A stretch of 64,000 nucleotides of DNA. Origin: Ancylostoma caninum (taxonomy: Eukaryota; Nematoda; Chromadorea; Rhabditida; Ancylostomatidae). Shown here piece by piece: positions 46,595 to 59,169 of the stretch. The DNA lies in assembly GCA_037903475.1 (NCBI GenBank), contig JBAJFG010000030.1, forward strand, positions 992,001 to 1,056,000, written 5' to 3'. Below the pieces are notes generated by a model. It had not been told where the DNA came from. It searched no databases and saw nothing but the letters and a program-made list of their open reading frames with translations. Both the position numbers and the translations under genes were made by a program. Positions within the stretch are counted from its first letter, which is position 1; each line of letters opens with the position of its first letter.

Positions 46595-49500
46595 CTACGC
46601 TTTCACCGTAATTCCACACGTCTCCAGGATGCGTCCCATAACAGTTGTGCGCAATCCGAGCCTAAAAAAGACCTTACAGATTCTCATCTTGATCGAACTA
46701 AATTTCAAAATACACTAAAGATATGGAATAAAGTAACCTATGAGTGATTTATTGACTGCATTTTCACCGCGGCCGAATTTTTCTCCCATAACTAGTTGTT
46801 TTTTTGCCAAAATACATATGCCATGTGCTGGGCTGGGATTCCTGAAGCGCTGCCAAAGCAAACCAACTCTGGTTAGCGTGATTGGGTACCGTATAGACTA
46901 AGTAATGGCAGGAGATGCAGCACGAAAAAGTTGGTATGTCAGCCTGGTTTAGGTTGGTTATGCGTTCATGAATGCTAGTCCTGCTTTCGCAGTTTAGAGG
47001 CCACTGGATAACCATCATATGAATCACCACAACAGATTCCAACTAATGTTTTCGAGAAGAACTAGAATCATAACAAGAACAAAGTAGCAAGTGTAATAAT
47101 ATTCGCAAAAAAAAGTCAATTTTCTAAAAGCATGTATAAAATAGTACACAGAAGATGAAAATGGATCCTTAATACCGCAAATTATGTGGGATTGCGTGCC
47201 ATGAAGCACTGTTTGCAAGGTCTTTTATCATCATTTCTCAACGTCCAGCATTTGTCACCGCATAAAACATGGGTAAAAACGCGCAAAGTGAAGAAGTTGT
47301 GTACTGGATAACATTTGTCTGACACTGGATAACACATTGAAGCATATCACAGGCGAGCATCACAATTCCTTGGCACGCTGCGTACAAAAAAAAGGAGCAA
47401 AACCCCTGATTTGAAAACGATGCGTATCCGCTTTTACGTTGCATCGGTTTTCAACGCGTTCATTGTTCAACATTGTCGGTACATTTACGAGAACTACAGT
47501 TCTAATGATGAGTATCGATCGCCATCTATATCATTCATTATCGTTTATCTCTGTCTTCCCTGTATTCATGTGGTGATCACCGGCGACAATGGCAGTGGCC
47601 GCAAAGTATTGCGGTAAACCCATTCACAATGCTGGCTTGGCGCAGTTGATAATCTCAATAAGCGTTGTGAAACAGATGCAAATGAAGTCAAAGCGGAATA
47701 AAAATTTGATCAAAAACGACTTCGCAACGCTAATTAGCGTATTTTCCAAACTCCGTACAGCAGGAACAAATAAATAATGAACATAAAAAGTAAACTAACA
47801 AATAACATCAGTAGTAAGAACGAGATTAAAAAAAAACGAAGAAAATGAAAAACATGGAAAATGATATGAATTCTGAGAATGAAGCTAGTAGATTACTCAC
47901 TTTTCAGCCGTTTGCGTTACTTTAGACATGAAGTCGCGGAGACGGATTGATGCATGACAGAGAATGATGAATAACGGGAACAATACACTGAAAAAGTTAG
48001 TTTCTGTTATTCTGTTCAATATTGGGGTTAAGAAAGCAACAACGTTACCTAAACAAAACTGTCAGCACTGATGGCAACACCTGGATGAAGAAGTAACAGG
48101 CTAGTATTATTGCACCGAGTGTTATCAACGGATGGTCACGACGAGTCTAGAAAGAAGAGCGACTCAAAGACCATCAAACAAATATTCAGATTAAGTACAT
48201 TTTCGGAGAATCAACACAGAGAATAACTTTCTTGAAAACGATAGTCATTAACCACATAACGCACGGAAACTTTGAAGGCTTCTGTAAGATCAGAAATTCC
48301 GTCACGCCCCAACCATATTTAAGCGTAGCCTAAGCAGAAGAACTGATCTTATCGTTAGGGGCAAAGGTTAATGTACAAAATGACACAATTTACCTACTCT
48401 CGTTGCAACAAAACACATCCCTGTCAGCCTCCCAAATAATTATCCGCATTAACATGAAGTGATTCGGTTTTGTGGGCAGGGTCCTAATCATCTGATAAAA
48501 TCAGTGAAAGTTTCGCATGTAGGATTCTGTTTAACAGTCCAACAAAGTGACGATGCATCCAGCAGTGATTCAATAACCCCAACATAGTTCTCACGAATCG
48601 AAAGACGACAGAAATATAGTTTCAAATTCCGGTTTGTCTAAGAAAATCCTTCCAAGTTTAGCAAATATTCGGTGGTTGCAGGAATGTTAATCTAAATGAT
48701 GTATGCACCTCAGAACTATGTACAGCAGTTTGATACAAAAGATTTACTCAGAAAAAAAACTGAGTCAAAATCCACTAACCTGATAGAACGATGGATTGTC
48801 CGAAATGGCAAAAATCACTACTGCGGCCACCACTACAATAGCTGCCAATCCTAGCGCCAAATCCTGAGAAAAACTTCTTTTCCAGCTCGAAAGAAAAGGA
48901 ATAGAAAGAACTGTATGGAAAAAATGGAATCTTCACCTGTGAATTGAAGAAACTTTGCAGAAGGACCAAAACACCGAAAACAACGAAATAATTTGTTTGA
49001 TAGTAGAGCAGATTCGATACGATGCGATTGTTCCACCTTGGCAGGTCGTTGTAGGGTGGAAGCTTAAATTCGAACATAATGTAGGAACAATAATGCACAG
49101 AATTTGAAAAACAAAGTTAGCAACGATTAAAAAAAACAAGGCTGCTGAAAACGCTGAAGTTCTAAGTTAATTCTATAAACTGCTCCGGAAAAAAAGCATT
49201 AGAACCCAATACCTCTCTAATCAAAGTGAGCAGTAATGAAGTCATGACATAAGAGTAGGACAATAACCGACCCAAGACTACAGCACAACTATTATACACA
49301 TGTAGGAGAGGACAGCAAATCTTCAACTGCCAGTTAACACCATTTGGTGTTTGTCCAATTTTCCATCCTCAGTTTCTACCCTAATTTTCTAACACCCCCC
49401 CCCCCCCCCCAACCACTTCGGCGCAAATTCTGCAAAGTAAAGGCGCCAATAGAAGATCATGGCGAGAGGAACCCGATAATAATTTAATGACCAAAATAAA

Positions 49501-49710
49501 GTGGTGTCATAACACCGTCACACACCTCTTGAGCGCAGTCAACACTTCCCATAAAAGCAAATAAGATGACAAAAACTGCACAAGCCATAAACCAACCTCG
49601 AATCGGGCCTTTCCAAGAAGGAAGTCGCTCACAGTGCGGAACGGTGGCAACTCTACGCCATTTCCAAAGCGAAACGTAGGTTCCTGGGGAGCCGCAGCGT
49701 TCTCCGACAT
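46595..49710 (-). CDS. PRA1-family protein, ARL6IP5/JWA (PRAF3) type, 6 exons
   Basis: Reverse-strand exons: 49710-49597, 49062-48937, 48863-48780, 48146-48049, 47987-47901, 46661-46595 (576 bases, 191 residues); phases close. The family signature is clear: WNNRIVSNLLYYQTNY at 48-63, which is nearly the same in animal ARL6IP5 proteins, preceded at the expected spacing by a short N-terminus with ELPPFRTVSDFLLGKARFE (20-38). Hydrophobic segments lie at about 62-77, 82-101 and 113-151, followed by HASIRLRDFMSKV and a C-terminus GLRTTVMGRILE, matching the family's order and usual length (about 190). Such proteins sit in ER/Golgi membranes, and in mammals ARL6IP5 is linked to ARL6 and to glutamate-transporter trafficking; the role here is inferred from family only. 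Oddity: exon 2 uses the acceptor TTTAAG, not CAG, but spacing to the family motif supports it. The last intron (46,662-47,900) is long. Confidence 0.93.
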
Positions 49711-49717
49711 TCTAAAG
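49711..49717 (-). promoter_or_regulatory. AG acceptor one base before ATG, likely trans-splice site
   Basis: On the coding strand GCTTTAGA precedes the ATG of the PRA1-family gene. A spliced leader joined here would leave a one-base 5' UTR, common in nematodes. Everything upstream, including the TIR element starting 13 bases away, would then be outron or promoter. Confidence 0.5.
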
Positions 49718-50363
49718 CACCAGTTGACGCATACTCAGACAAACTGCCGGAAATTCCGCAGCAGAACATGGGCCTTCCGGAAATTCCGCAGCAGAATAAA
49801 ACGGATTTCGGAAAAATAGCAGCAGGAAGAGATCCGCAGTGAGAGAGACGCAGAGCAAAAAAGCGCTCCGGAATTTCCGCAGCACAAACGTAGGAAAACC
49901 GCAGAAGAAAAGAGCTGCCCCAAACTCCGGAAATTCCGCAGCAGGACACGTCATCTAACGACGTGGCACACTGACTTATTGGCGTTGCTCCGGCTCTTCA
50001 TCAGTCATGTTTGCTCCGGCTCTTCATCAGTACCTTCCCCGATCATCGTTTTCGCTGTTCATCTGTCACGTTTCTTGGCAAATTCAAATTTCTCTTATCC
50101 CACAGCATTTATTTGCAGGCTACAATGTCCACTAATCGGATTTTGAACTCAGCGGCTTGTGCGCGTAGTACCTGGATTGTGACCGTTTAAATTGGTCGCT
50201 CCTCAACTGATTTCGGCTTGGGTGAGTGCTCTTCAGTAGCATTTATGGTTATTCAATGTTTTTGTTCTTCTTGTGGCTCGTTGCAGATTTTGATCTCATT
50301 AGTCCACTGAACTCAAACAGCAGAGAGGTGGACGTGTTATCTGTATATTAAAATGAAATATGA

Positions 50364-51041
<678 letters not shown>

Positions 51042-51217
51042 ATCATTCCGAAAATTCCGCGGCAAAATACTCTTGTTCGGAATTTCCGCAGCAGAATGCC
51101 GGAATTTCCGCAGGTGGATACCGGAAATTCCGCAGCAGAACAGCAGAAAAACCGACTGGTTACCTGCGGAAATTCCGGTTTTCTGCTGCGGAATTTCCGG
51201 CCCAGTGTCTGAGTATG

Positions 51218-53495
51218 TAAATGCAGAAATGAGACAAATGTTCGGTTACGAAATCAAACACGAATTCAATGCGACGTCTTGTTCGAACTGGTTCAAAAGG
51301 TGGTTTTAAACACAGTAATTCTCATCCGAGCCATTAATTTCGCACCATCACATAACTTAACGCGTATTGTAACATGGAATGTTTACATTTCGCGTCATAG
51401 AAGCCATCTGCGTATCAGACGCTGCATCTCATACGAATTCGAACACAATCAGTGTCACATTAGTCATCAGCCACATGATGAAGAACAATGACGACGACTG
51501 ATTAGCAATGAGGGAGTTCCTATCGAACCGTTTATCATTTAAACAGGGAAGGGTGCACGCTAACAGAAACGCTGAAGACATTACTTAGGTTTCTGAACTA
51601 TATATGCAAAAATGCAACGAATTGAGTGGAGAAACGACCAGCTGCAGATTCACAGGCCATTTCGCTCAGTATTTATTAAACAAAGAACAATAAGCGCCAA
51701 CAAGCGCACATAGCTGCAAAAGCTATGCAAAACTACACCAGCTGCCTCTTCTTTTTCATACTGTTGTGTAACCACGGATCTTGCAAAGCACAGCGTACTA
51801 TCCAGCTACTTTTGGGTGTTTTTTCCAAGTTTACCCAGCTCTTAAGCATGTATGAATAGCGTTAAGCACCATTGCATCAGCTTGTTCACATCTATCACCA
51901 AGAAAAAAGAGCACAAAAAACCGGAAACTATCAATTGATAATTCAAAGATCCAACATCATCTCAAAGATAGAACTCCGCCAAAAATACCGCAAAAACAGA
52001 TCCACCTCTAGAAAACTGGAACTGCAGCAAATTTGCATTCTAGATGACGTCAACAACAAAAAAAGCATTGCCTATCGACAGAGACACCTTTTCACTAGTG
52101 GTGCAGGTCAACTAGTAAGAGGCGAACATTCACTTGGTTACGAGCAAGGCTGCTATGCCTCTCTTCACCGATATTTCGACATACGCTATTCCAATAACTA
52201 CACGTCATCAAAGCACCAATTTCAAAAGTGAATGTAAGGAATATTGAAATACCCGCCAAGTGCTGATATAAGTCAGTTGATAAAAGAACCATGCTCCTCA
52301 ATATTTACACTTTTACGGATAAATGAGCTGGATAGAGAATCATGCCCTTCCATATTTACATTTTCATAGATAAACACCCTTGCACTGGAATATGACATAA
52401 AACGAGGGGAAGACGATGTGCGAAACTTGCTGAACTACTAATGTTTTCCCTATTCTGCGACAACTACTGGGATATCCAACATAAGCTACAATTATAAAGC
52501 ATCGGAGTCCGATCCGGTCGGAATGGATGAGGATCGATAAGCATGTTTTCTTATCCGACCGGACCCACCTCCGATGCACTACAAATTTAGCTATAAGGAA
52601 ATTATGACTGTTATAAGAAAAATAACTGAAAGCCGTTCCAAAGATGAAGGACGACACTGAGGAAAGGACGAAAATCTCACTTATTTGAAGGGACCAAAAA
52701 AAGTAGTCAGAGAAGCTCGAAGAATCCATCGAAAGACCCACCGATGCTCAAAAAGTCAGGTAATGAAAACGACCAATACAACTCAAATGAAGTGAAGCAG
52801 GTTGAAATACCTAATATGTTGACTAATATTGTGCATATGGAGACCTGAGAACTGATGAAGCCACTGTTATAATAATTCCACAAATTCACCACAAACATGG
52901 ACATTGAGGCTTGTCACAGGTTTCAACGCCAAGACCCGAATTTATATTAGATTCGTGCTTCTAAAGTATATACATACGCATCTTGTACAAACTGATCATA
53001 GATGGACAAGGGGAAGTGGAAGCGAAAGCAACTGGCCGTCAGCGAAGTTTGTTCGAGCACGCTGATAATCCTAATCACTTGTTCGATAGCGGCGTCATAA
53101 AAAAATAAGTGTTCTCTTCACAGCTGCGAAAGGCCATAATGGCTAAACAAACACGTAAATATTTAAAAGACGTCCTTGAATCAATTGTAACACATATGCC
53201 CAATCAAACATCTTCACGCAGAACAATTTCTACTCCAAAACTCGTTTTGAAAACATCCCTGCGTCTCGAGCCTTTCAAAACATTTTGGCGGGGGTAATTG
53301 CAGAAAATTAGGGATGGGAGGAGGAAAATGGGGTAGGAATTTGCAGTTTTTCCATGACTGAAAAAGGAATAGGAACAACGCAACCAATAAGGAAGGAAGA
53401 ACGTTTTCGTCTGAAAACTGGGAGCTATACAAATCATGGCTATTGCAAAACTCAAACAGTAAAATTTCTTCAAAACACAAAGTCGATCCCGGAAA
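51218..53495. other. intergenic, no gene recognised
   Basis: Frames at 51,872-52,231 (+) and 52,364-52,741 and 52,707-52,904 (-) were inspected. The reverse-strand pair is hydrophobic and has some AG/GT dinucleotides, but no consistent exon chain results. CGATCCGGTCGGAATGGATG near 52,510 is unremarkable. Confidence 0.35.
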
Positions 53496-53498
53496 TTA

Positions 53499-53856
53499 GA
53501 GTATCCCCAGACTTCGCCAGCAATCGTGGCGATCGCCACGACAGCCGGCTGTCGTCGCGATCGCCACGACCGCCGGCGATCGCCACATGGACAAGGTGAA
53601 TTAGGAGACCCCAGACGTAAGAGCGATGATAATAAATGGGGCGTGGCGATCGATAGGCATCGTTTCCACTATTGCTATCATTCACATCGCCAGTTCATTT
53701 TGAGCACATCTTGGAGAGTACGGGCGATGAGCTCCGTTTGGCAGCGATCCATGGCGATGTAACATGCAATCGATACGTATCATTTCCACGATCCTTATCT
53801 CTTACATCGCCTGTTCATTTCTATTCATTTTGCACTGGCGAAGTCTGGGGATACTC
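53499..53856. mobile_element. TIR element with TTA target duplication (Harbinger-like MITE)
   Basis: 358 bp. Perfect inverted termini: GAGTATCCCCAGACTTCGCC (then AG) on the left and its exact inverse ending at 53,856. Flanked by the 3-bp direct repeat TTA (53,496-53,498 and 53,857-53,859), the target type of PIF/Harbinger elements. The interior has palindromic GTGGCGATCGCCAC words near 53,527-53,587 and two related segments ending ACATCGCCAGTTCATTT and ACATCGCCTGTTCATTT. No transposase, so a nonautonomous copy. Confidence 0.85.
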
Positions 53857-54026
53857 TTACAGTCATTCGAATACCGCAGAACAAACTTCGTTTGACGCGC
53901 GGTGAGGAACTAGTACTTTATCAATAGGGAAGCCAAATAATGTGCGAATTAGTAACATTTCGGGCGGCAACATCCAAACTCCCATCGAACAGGCACATTT
54001 TCGCAGTCAGATTATCGTTTGTTTTA

Positions 54027-55251
54027 ACACATTCGCGACGTTACGCTCTTGACATGGTGTGTCACATGGGACACGCGCTTTTGCACAAGTGAGGCCCGTG
54101 CTCAACCGCTTGAGCACGTGGTCCCACGTGGTAGGAATTACAGAAAAGGAATTAGCAAAACGGGGAAAGCGAGAAGGCACAGTTTCAGACAATCGTGTTG
54201 GGACCACATAGCGCAATCAAGCTCGCCCTTTAAAGGGGTTCTTGTTCCGACATGTCAGGTTACTCTATGCTTGTCGACGAGTGTGCGTCACTTTGTTCAT
54301 TAGTCTGTACTGATACTTGAGAGGACTCACAAACACCACACTGCTGTCTTTTCAATATAAACCTCAGAAATCTCTATGTTCATTATGTTTAAAGTGCCGA
54401 TGAACGGATACTGACTTGTTTGGTGATGAAAAGACGCCCACTCACTTCCGAAACTAGGCGGCATGACGTAGAACAAGTTCTACTCCAAGAAAGAGAAAAA
54501 AGGCAATTTGTACTAGATGCGTGCGTTTCACGCGCACAAGTCTGTACGATGGAGGATGGGGCGAGCCGCTGACGCAGCTCAGACGCACGCGTTTACCTCC
54601 TCGCAGTCGTCGCACCTTCTCTTCATTCAGGATGCACATGCCGGTCTTCATGGGAAATCCTTCGCAAATAAATGCGTGCGTCTGACGCATGCAGTCTAGT
54701 GCAAATTGCTCTAAAATGGTACTCGTCGGTGAGATGGTGAGTTGTCTGCCACATTAGTTGAATCAGGTTAAGCGTATCATCATGTGAGATTCATGCCTTC
54801 GTCTTCTATACAACTCAGTAAATGTTCTTTCCACAGTCACAAGTTAGAACGCACACTTCTTGACAAGCATAGAGCGATCTAACGTGTCAGAACGAGACTC
54901 CTTTCGAAGGGCGAGGCTGGTTTCGCAATGTGGTCCCGACACGATTGTCTGAAACTGTGCTTTCTTGCATTCGCCGTTTTGCTAGTTCCTTTTCTGTGTA
55001 GGAATTTCCCTCCGCAGCATAACACCCCGGATTTGCGCAAATCTGAGCCCGATCATTTTCTCTTTTGTGATCGTAAAGAGTGTTTCGAAATGTTTGTCGT
55101 CCGTTTGCTTGATACTTATTGTAGTTTCTGCTAATTATGACTGCTTCACAGAAATAGAACTCTGAAAAGAGCGTGCTCGCCCAGTTGAGCACGCGGTCCC
55201 ACGCGTCGCACCATGCGTGTCAACCGGTTGAGCACATTGTCGCGAAGGTGT
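54027..55251. mobile_element. 1.2-kb TIR element with long inverted arms, host of a nested MITE
   Basis: Ends match as inverted repeats (CACATTCGCGAC on the left, CACCTTCGCGAC inverted on the right, each followed after five bases by GCTC). Inside, 54,131-54,240 and 54,896-55,007 are inverted copies of each other, including ACAGTTTCAGACAATCGTGT. GTTGAGCAC/TTGAGCACGTGGTCCCACG words recur near both ends. A second element (54,500-54,712) sits between the arms, so this element is the older. No transposase frame and no clear target duplication. Confidence 0.75.
54500..54712. mobile_element. MITE with GATGCGTGCG termini, nested copy
   Basis: 213 bp. Left end AAGGCAATTTGTACTAGATG then CGTGCG; right end GACGCATGCAGTCTAGTGCA then AATTGCTCT. 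Flanked by AAA on both sides (54,497-54,499 and 54,713-54,715), agreeing with the 3-bp A/T duplications of the copies at 57,718 and 58,225. Inserted between the arms of the 54,027-55,251 element. Confidence 0.85.
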
Positions 55252-56868
55252 CAAAGAAAAACAGGATAAAATAGTAGAGATCACTGTGTACTTGTGCGAG
55301 AACTATTCCAAAAAATAATAAACCCAAAATTTGACGGCATATTACGAGATGAACGCCACCACTACAGCACTCTGTGAACGTCGACACTCTTGTTTGAACA
55401 GCCGCACAAGAAGGCGGCCTCCTTCTGCCGTTTTCTAGAGCTATGCAAATTTGCTTCGTTGTTTAATTGCCCAATTCATCATGCTGACAGCGCCTGCTGT
55501 ATAGAAATTCCATAAGCTGTATAAAAAACTTCTTACAAGCGCAAGAGCATATGTCGCACGTGTTTATGAACACTGAATTATATAAACCATTCGATAGCAG
55601 TGCAGCTACAGGCTTCTTGATGTTAGCACAGAATTCTCGAGTGTGTAATGTGCTCGCCAGTTTATTCTACCAAAAACTAGTAAAAGAGATTAGAAACCAC
55701 AACACCATGATTGATTTCACATGTTCTGTGAAAGCGACAGAAGTCTGTACCACTAAAGATTTGGAAATTCATATGAAAATGAAGAGAAGAATTGAACAAA
55801 GTGCTCACAGTTTTGAAAATCCAATCCCATGAGGGGCATTCTCTAAGAAACGAGAACGGGAGTTCTTTTTTCATAAACATACGTCACAGTCGGAAAGGCA
55901 TAGAGGTGTTTGTCTGAAATGACCCCATTCGAAGGTTCTTTAGCAGCGAGAGAAACTCATTCTTTCAATCAACAGCTTCGTGCTCAAATTCTGTATATAG
56001 AAGCTTTGACTTCTTATTTCTCTAACGTGATTTTTATTCGGTCTCGGAATACGTCCATTTCATAAAGGGCCAGAGAGAGAATATCCAAAAAAAAAAATTG
56101 ACACAAAACCAAATTCGTGAGGGGCCGATCCGAGTGGTGAATGCCTGACCATTCACTATACTTGTTCACGAATCTAGTTTCTCAGATTTTGTTATAAATT
56201 TCTCATCTGCTGAGCTCTGGCCAAAGATGTTCCCAATAAGGAAGATAACCCCCTCTCCCCCCCCCCCCGCTCGTAGAATCAAGGAAAAAGTCGTGGCTTA
56301 ACGCCTACATAGAATGAATGCAAGCAAATGACGTACAACTTCAACTCACAAAGGCAATTTCTAATCTGATTTGATGCTACAATAATCTGCCTGACTCCTA
56401 CACGATAAATTACTTTAAAACAAAAATACTGGGCCAACTAAGATTCCTGCAGCGATAAGATGCAGGAATGCAAATACATGAAAGATGTGCGAACGTGTAC
56501 TCAAGCGCAGAAGCAAAACCTTGGCAGCCCTGACGATAGATCAACGGGGGGGGGGAGTGTAAGTCGATTTTGTAAGTTAGTATTGTATATAAGTCGATTT
56601 TTCGCAATCACAGCGGTTGCGCCTGAGCTGCTTCGCCATATTTCCATGGTCGACACATGGTTTTTTTTTTCATGGTAAAAGGGCGAGTTGTTATCAATCA
56701 TGAAACACATACGAAAAAAATGGCCAAAAATCCTCTGGAATGGATGCGCATATAGGACGGTATGTGACTGTACATTACTAATTCTGCATCGATTGGAAAC
56801 GACTTCGTCCTCTACGTATACCCGCCGTTGCTCTCGATCACCCATGTTGTATTCACATGCACCACCGG
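55252..56868. other. intergenic, no gene recognised
   Basis: An open frame of 93 codons at 55,551-55,832 has no splice context or recognisable sequence. C-run at 56,260. Nothing else noted. Confidence 0.35.
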
Positions 56869-56963
56869 GTGAGGGGAAATGGGGCGTTACCAGGCTACTA
56901 TGATTGGCGCATTCAATCAACACATCAACCATGGTGGCCTGGTAACGCCCCATTTCTCCTCAC
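56869..56963. repeat. inverted repeat, 27-bp arms, related to the 42,502 MITE
   Basis: GTGAGGGGAAATGGGGCGTT then ACCAGGC at the left and its inverse at the right, with one or two mismatches and a 41-base centre. It is followed by GATGATACACACACCC, the inverted end of the MITE at 42,502, so this is probably a rearranged or truncated member of that family. Confidence 0.75.
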
Positions 56964-57717
56964 GATGATACACACACCCGAGACCACCTCGCATTCACCA
57001 CGAAACAACACCACAACAAACACTTTTCACCACGGTTCCCACAGGTCCGAATATAAATTGTCAGAGGTGCTAATGGTCTCATCTGTCTTTGCAGTAGACT
57101 TCACATGGAGTATAGCACTCCAAGTCGCCGTCGCTCAGGCGACATTGATTTTGATACGTATCGATTGTCGGTAGCAGGGACGTCAGCAGTATTCCACCAG
57201 AAACAGATAGATATTGAAACTGATGTAGCTAGCGATAACAATACAGAGCGTTATACTTCACCATGGCATGGCGTCACCCTTAAGACCTCCGTGATTCATT
57301 TTACAACATGTCAAAAATGCAGCGAATCTTAGAAAAATGATGTGGAATACTTGATGAAGTTCTGAAATCTTTAGACTAATAACCAGGGTTGCAGAATAAT
57401 TAGAAAATGAAGTATTAGATCTTGGGAGAGAACTGTATTGTTACCAGCTGCTCTAAAGAGATTCCTAGCAGTGCACAATAATAGAAGTCACCCCTAGCAG
57501 ATCTGAGGGGTTTTTGCACTATTACATCGCAGCAAGACTTCTCCGTTCTCTGCTGGTGCTGCTGCACAAAATGCCAGCGTCCGACGCTGACATTTGTTTG
57601 AACGACGGTCATCACTGTTTAACGTAGCCGGACAGTTACTGATATGACAAGCATGTCACAATGTAGGCTAATAGTGAGCAAAGAATGAATACAGAACGCG
57701 GTGCACAGTCCCATTAT
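56964..57717. other. intergenic, no gene recognised
   Basis: Frames at 57,105-57,332 and 57,415-57,615 lack support. No matched repeats. Confidence 0.35.
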
Positions 57718-57959
57718 AGCGAAATTTATACTAGCTGCATGCATCAGTCGCGCGTCAGTAGTGTGCATCCATTTGCAAAGTATTTCCGATGAATACAGGT
57801 CAACCCGGCATGCGAATTCTAAATGAGAGAACGCGCGGCTGCCGCGATGCCGTAAACGCGTGCGTCTGGGCTGCGACTGCGATGCGACTGAGCGCTATTC
57901 TTCATCATATAGACGCACACGCGTCAGTCGCACGTATCTAGTATTACATAAATTGGCCT
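57718..57959. mobile_element. MITE with GATGCGTGCG termini, copy in inverse orientation
   Basis: 242 bp. Left end AGCGAAATTTATACTAGCTG; right end CTAGTATTACATAAATTGGC then CT. Flanked by TAT on both sides (57,715-57,717 and 57,960-57,962). The interior is the reverse complement of the copy at 58,225, including GTAAACGCGTGCGTCTGGGC and TTCATCATATAGACGCAC. The pair lies 265 bp apart in opposite orientation. Confidence 0.88.
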
Positions 57960-58224
57960 TATGGAAATGGACAGTGGTATTTTTTTTGTCTTGTGTAGTG
58001 TGAGTTATAAAAATATACCAAGCTAATTGTAATCAGCTGAAGTAAGAAAAAAATTCCAGTCATACCAACTTCACGCCTTTCTTTTAATGCATATTAAAGT
58101 AGTCAAACACACAAGATTGCTGCAAAATGAAGAAGTAATACGGATTATTCACGAAAAACCAAAATACGGACACCACTACTCAATTTCCCACCTCTTCAAA
58201 ATTTTGCACGAATTTTCCATGATA

Positions 58225-58458
58225 AGGGCAATTTATACTGGATGCGTGCGACTGACGCGCGTGCGTCTATGTGATGAAGAATAGGGCCCAGTCGCATTGC
58301 AGTCGCAGCTCAAACGCACGCATTTACGGCCTCGCGGCATCCGCGCAATCTTTTCATTGAGGATGTACAAGCCGTGTTGACCGGTCTTCGTGGAAAATCC
58401 CTCGTAAATGGATGCGTGCGACTGATGCGCGACTGACGCATCTAGTATAAATTACCCT
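58225..58458. mobile_element. MITE with GATGCGTGCG termini, best-preserved copy
   Basis: 234 bp. Left end AGGGCAATTTATACTGGATG; right end CATCTAGTATAAATTACCCT, nearly perfect inverted repeats. Flanked by ATA on both sides (58,222-58,224 and 58,459-58,461). The interior carries GACTGACGCGCGTGCGTC and GTTGACCGGTCTTCGTGG. The family has four copies in this window, all without coding capacity. Confidence 0.9.
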
Positions 58459-59169
58459 ATAGAGAAAATTGAACGATCACTAAGGAGGAAAAACACACAA
58501 ACAGAGGTTGTCAGCAAATTGCAAAGCGTTTGTGCTGAGAGAACATTCCTGAGAAAATGACAGAGAAAAGGGGTCGCGAGACGTCACCCCTGCCAGAGCA
58601 AATGGATTCGATAATTCCGCATTTCCACCCATGGAGTTTTTTCTGCTGGTTTTTGCGAACAAATGCTCGTGTAACGAGCACTTTCATGGCGAAAAAAAAA
58701 AACAAAAAGCGCCCATTACAAACGACCTGCTTTTTCCCAGAATATTCGCGAAGTGCAGTAGCCTGTAAGTACATAAACGATGAGAATGACATTAAATTCA
58801 ATTTCCCAGTGTCTTATACAGCAGCTGTTTAAATTCCCTTGTGAATGTGCACGACTTTGTTATACGTAGACTTACCTAGACCAGCAACGCTTCTCTACTG
58901 TATTTTATACCAGCCTGATCGCCCGGCTAACGCCGGTCTCTCAGGCTTCCTTTCGTGCTCGCTTCGCTCGCATATTTTCATTGTCCTCAGATAAGATTAG
59001 TGCAGGTGGATGAACATACACTATCCACAAAGAAGCATTCTTTACCGCGGTTCATGGAACCATTGACCCACTATGGACAGCTCCTTTCCAACAATTTGCG
59101 GTGCCGCATTTCGGTGCAAGTAAATAGTGAAAATTGACCGAGTAAGTGCAAATTGGGATTGGACCTGAA
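58459..59169. other. intergenic, no gene recognised
   Basis: Overlapping open frames on both strands at 58,511-58,832 without support. GCCCGGCTAACGCCGGTCTC near 58,921 is a short G+C-rich inverted motif. Leads into the minisatellite. Confidence 0.4.

Noticed and set aside
52364..52904. Possible hydrophobic two-exon protein on the reverse strand
   Set aside because: No donor/acceptor pair joins the two frames in phase, and no family resemblance is visible.
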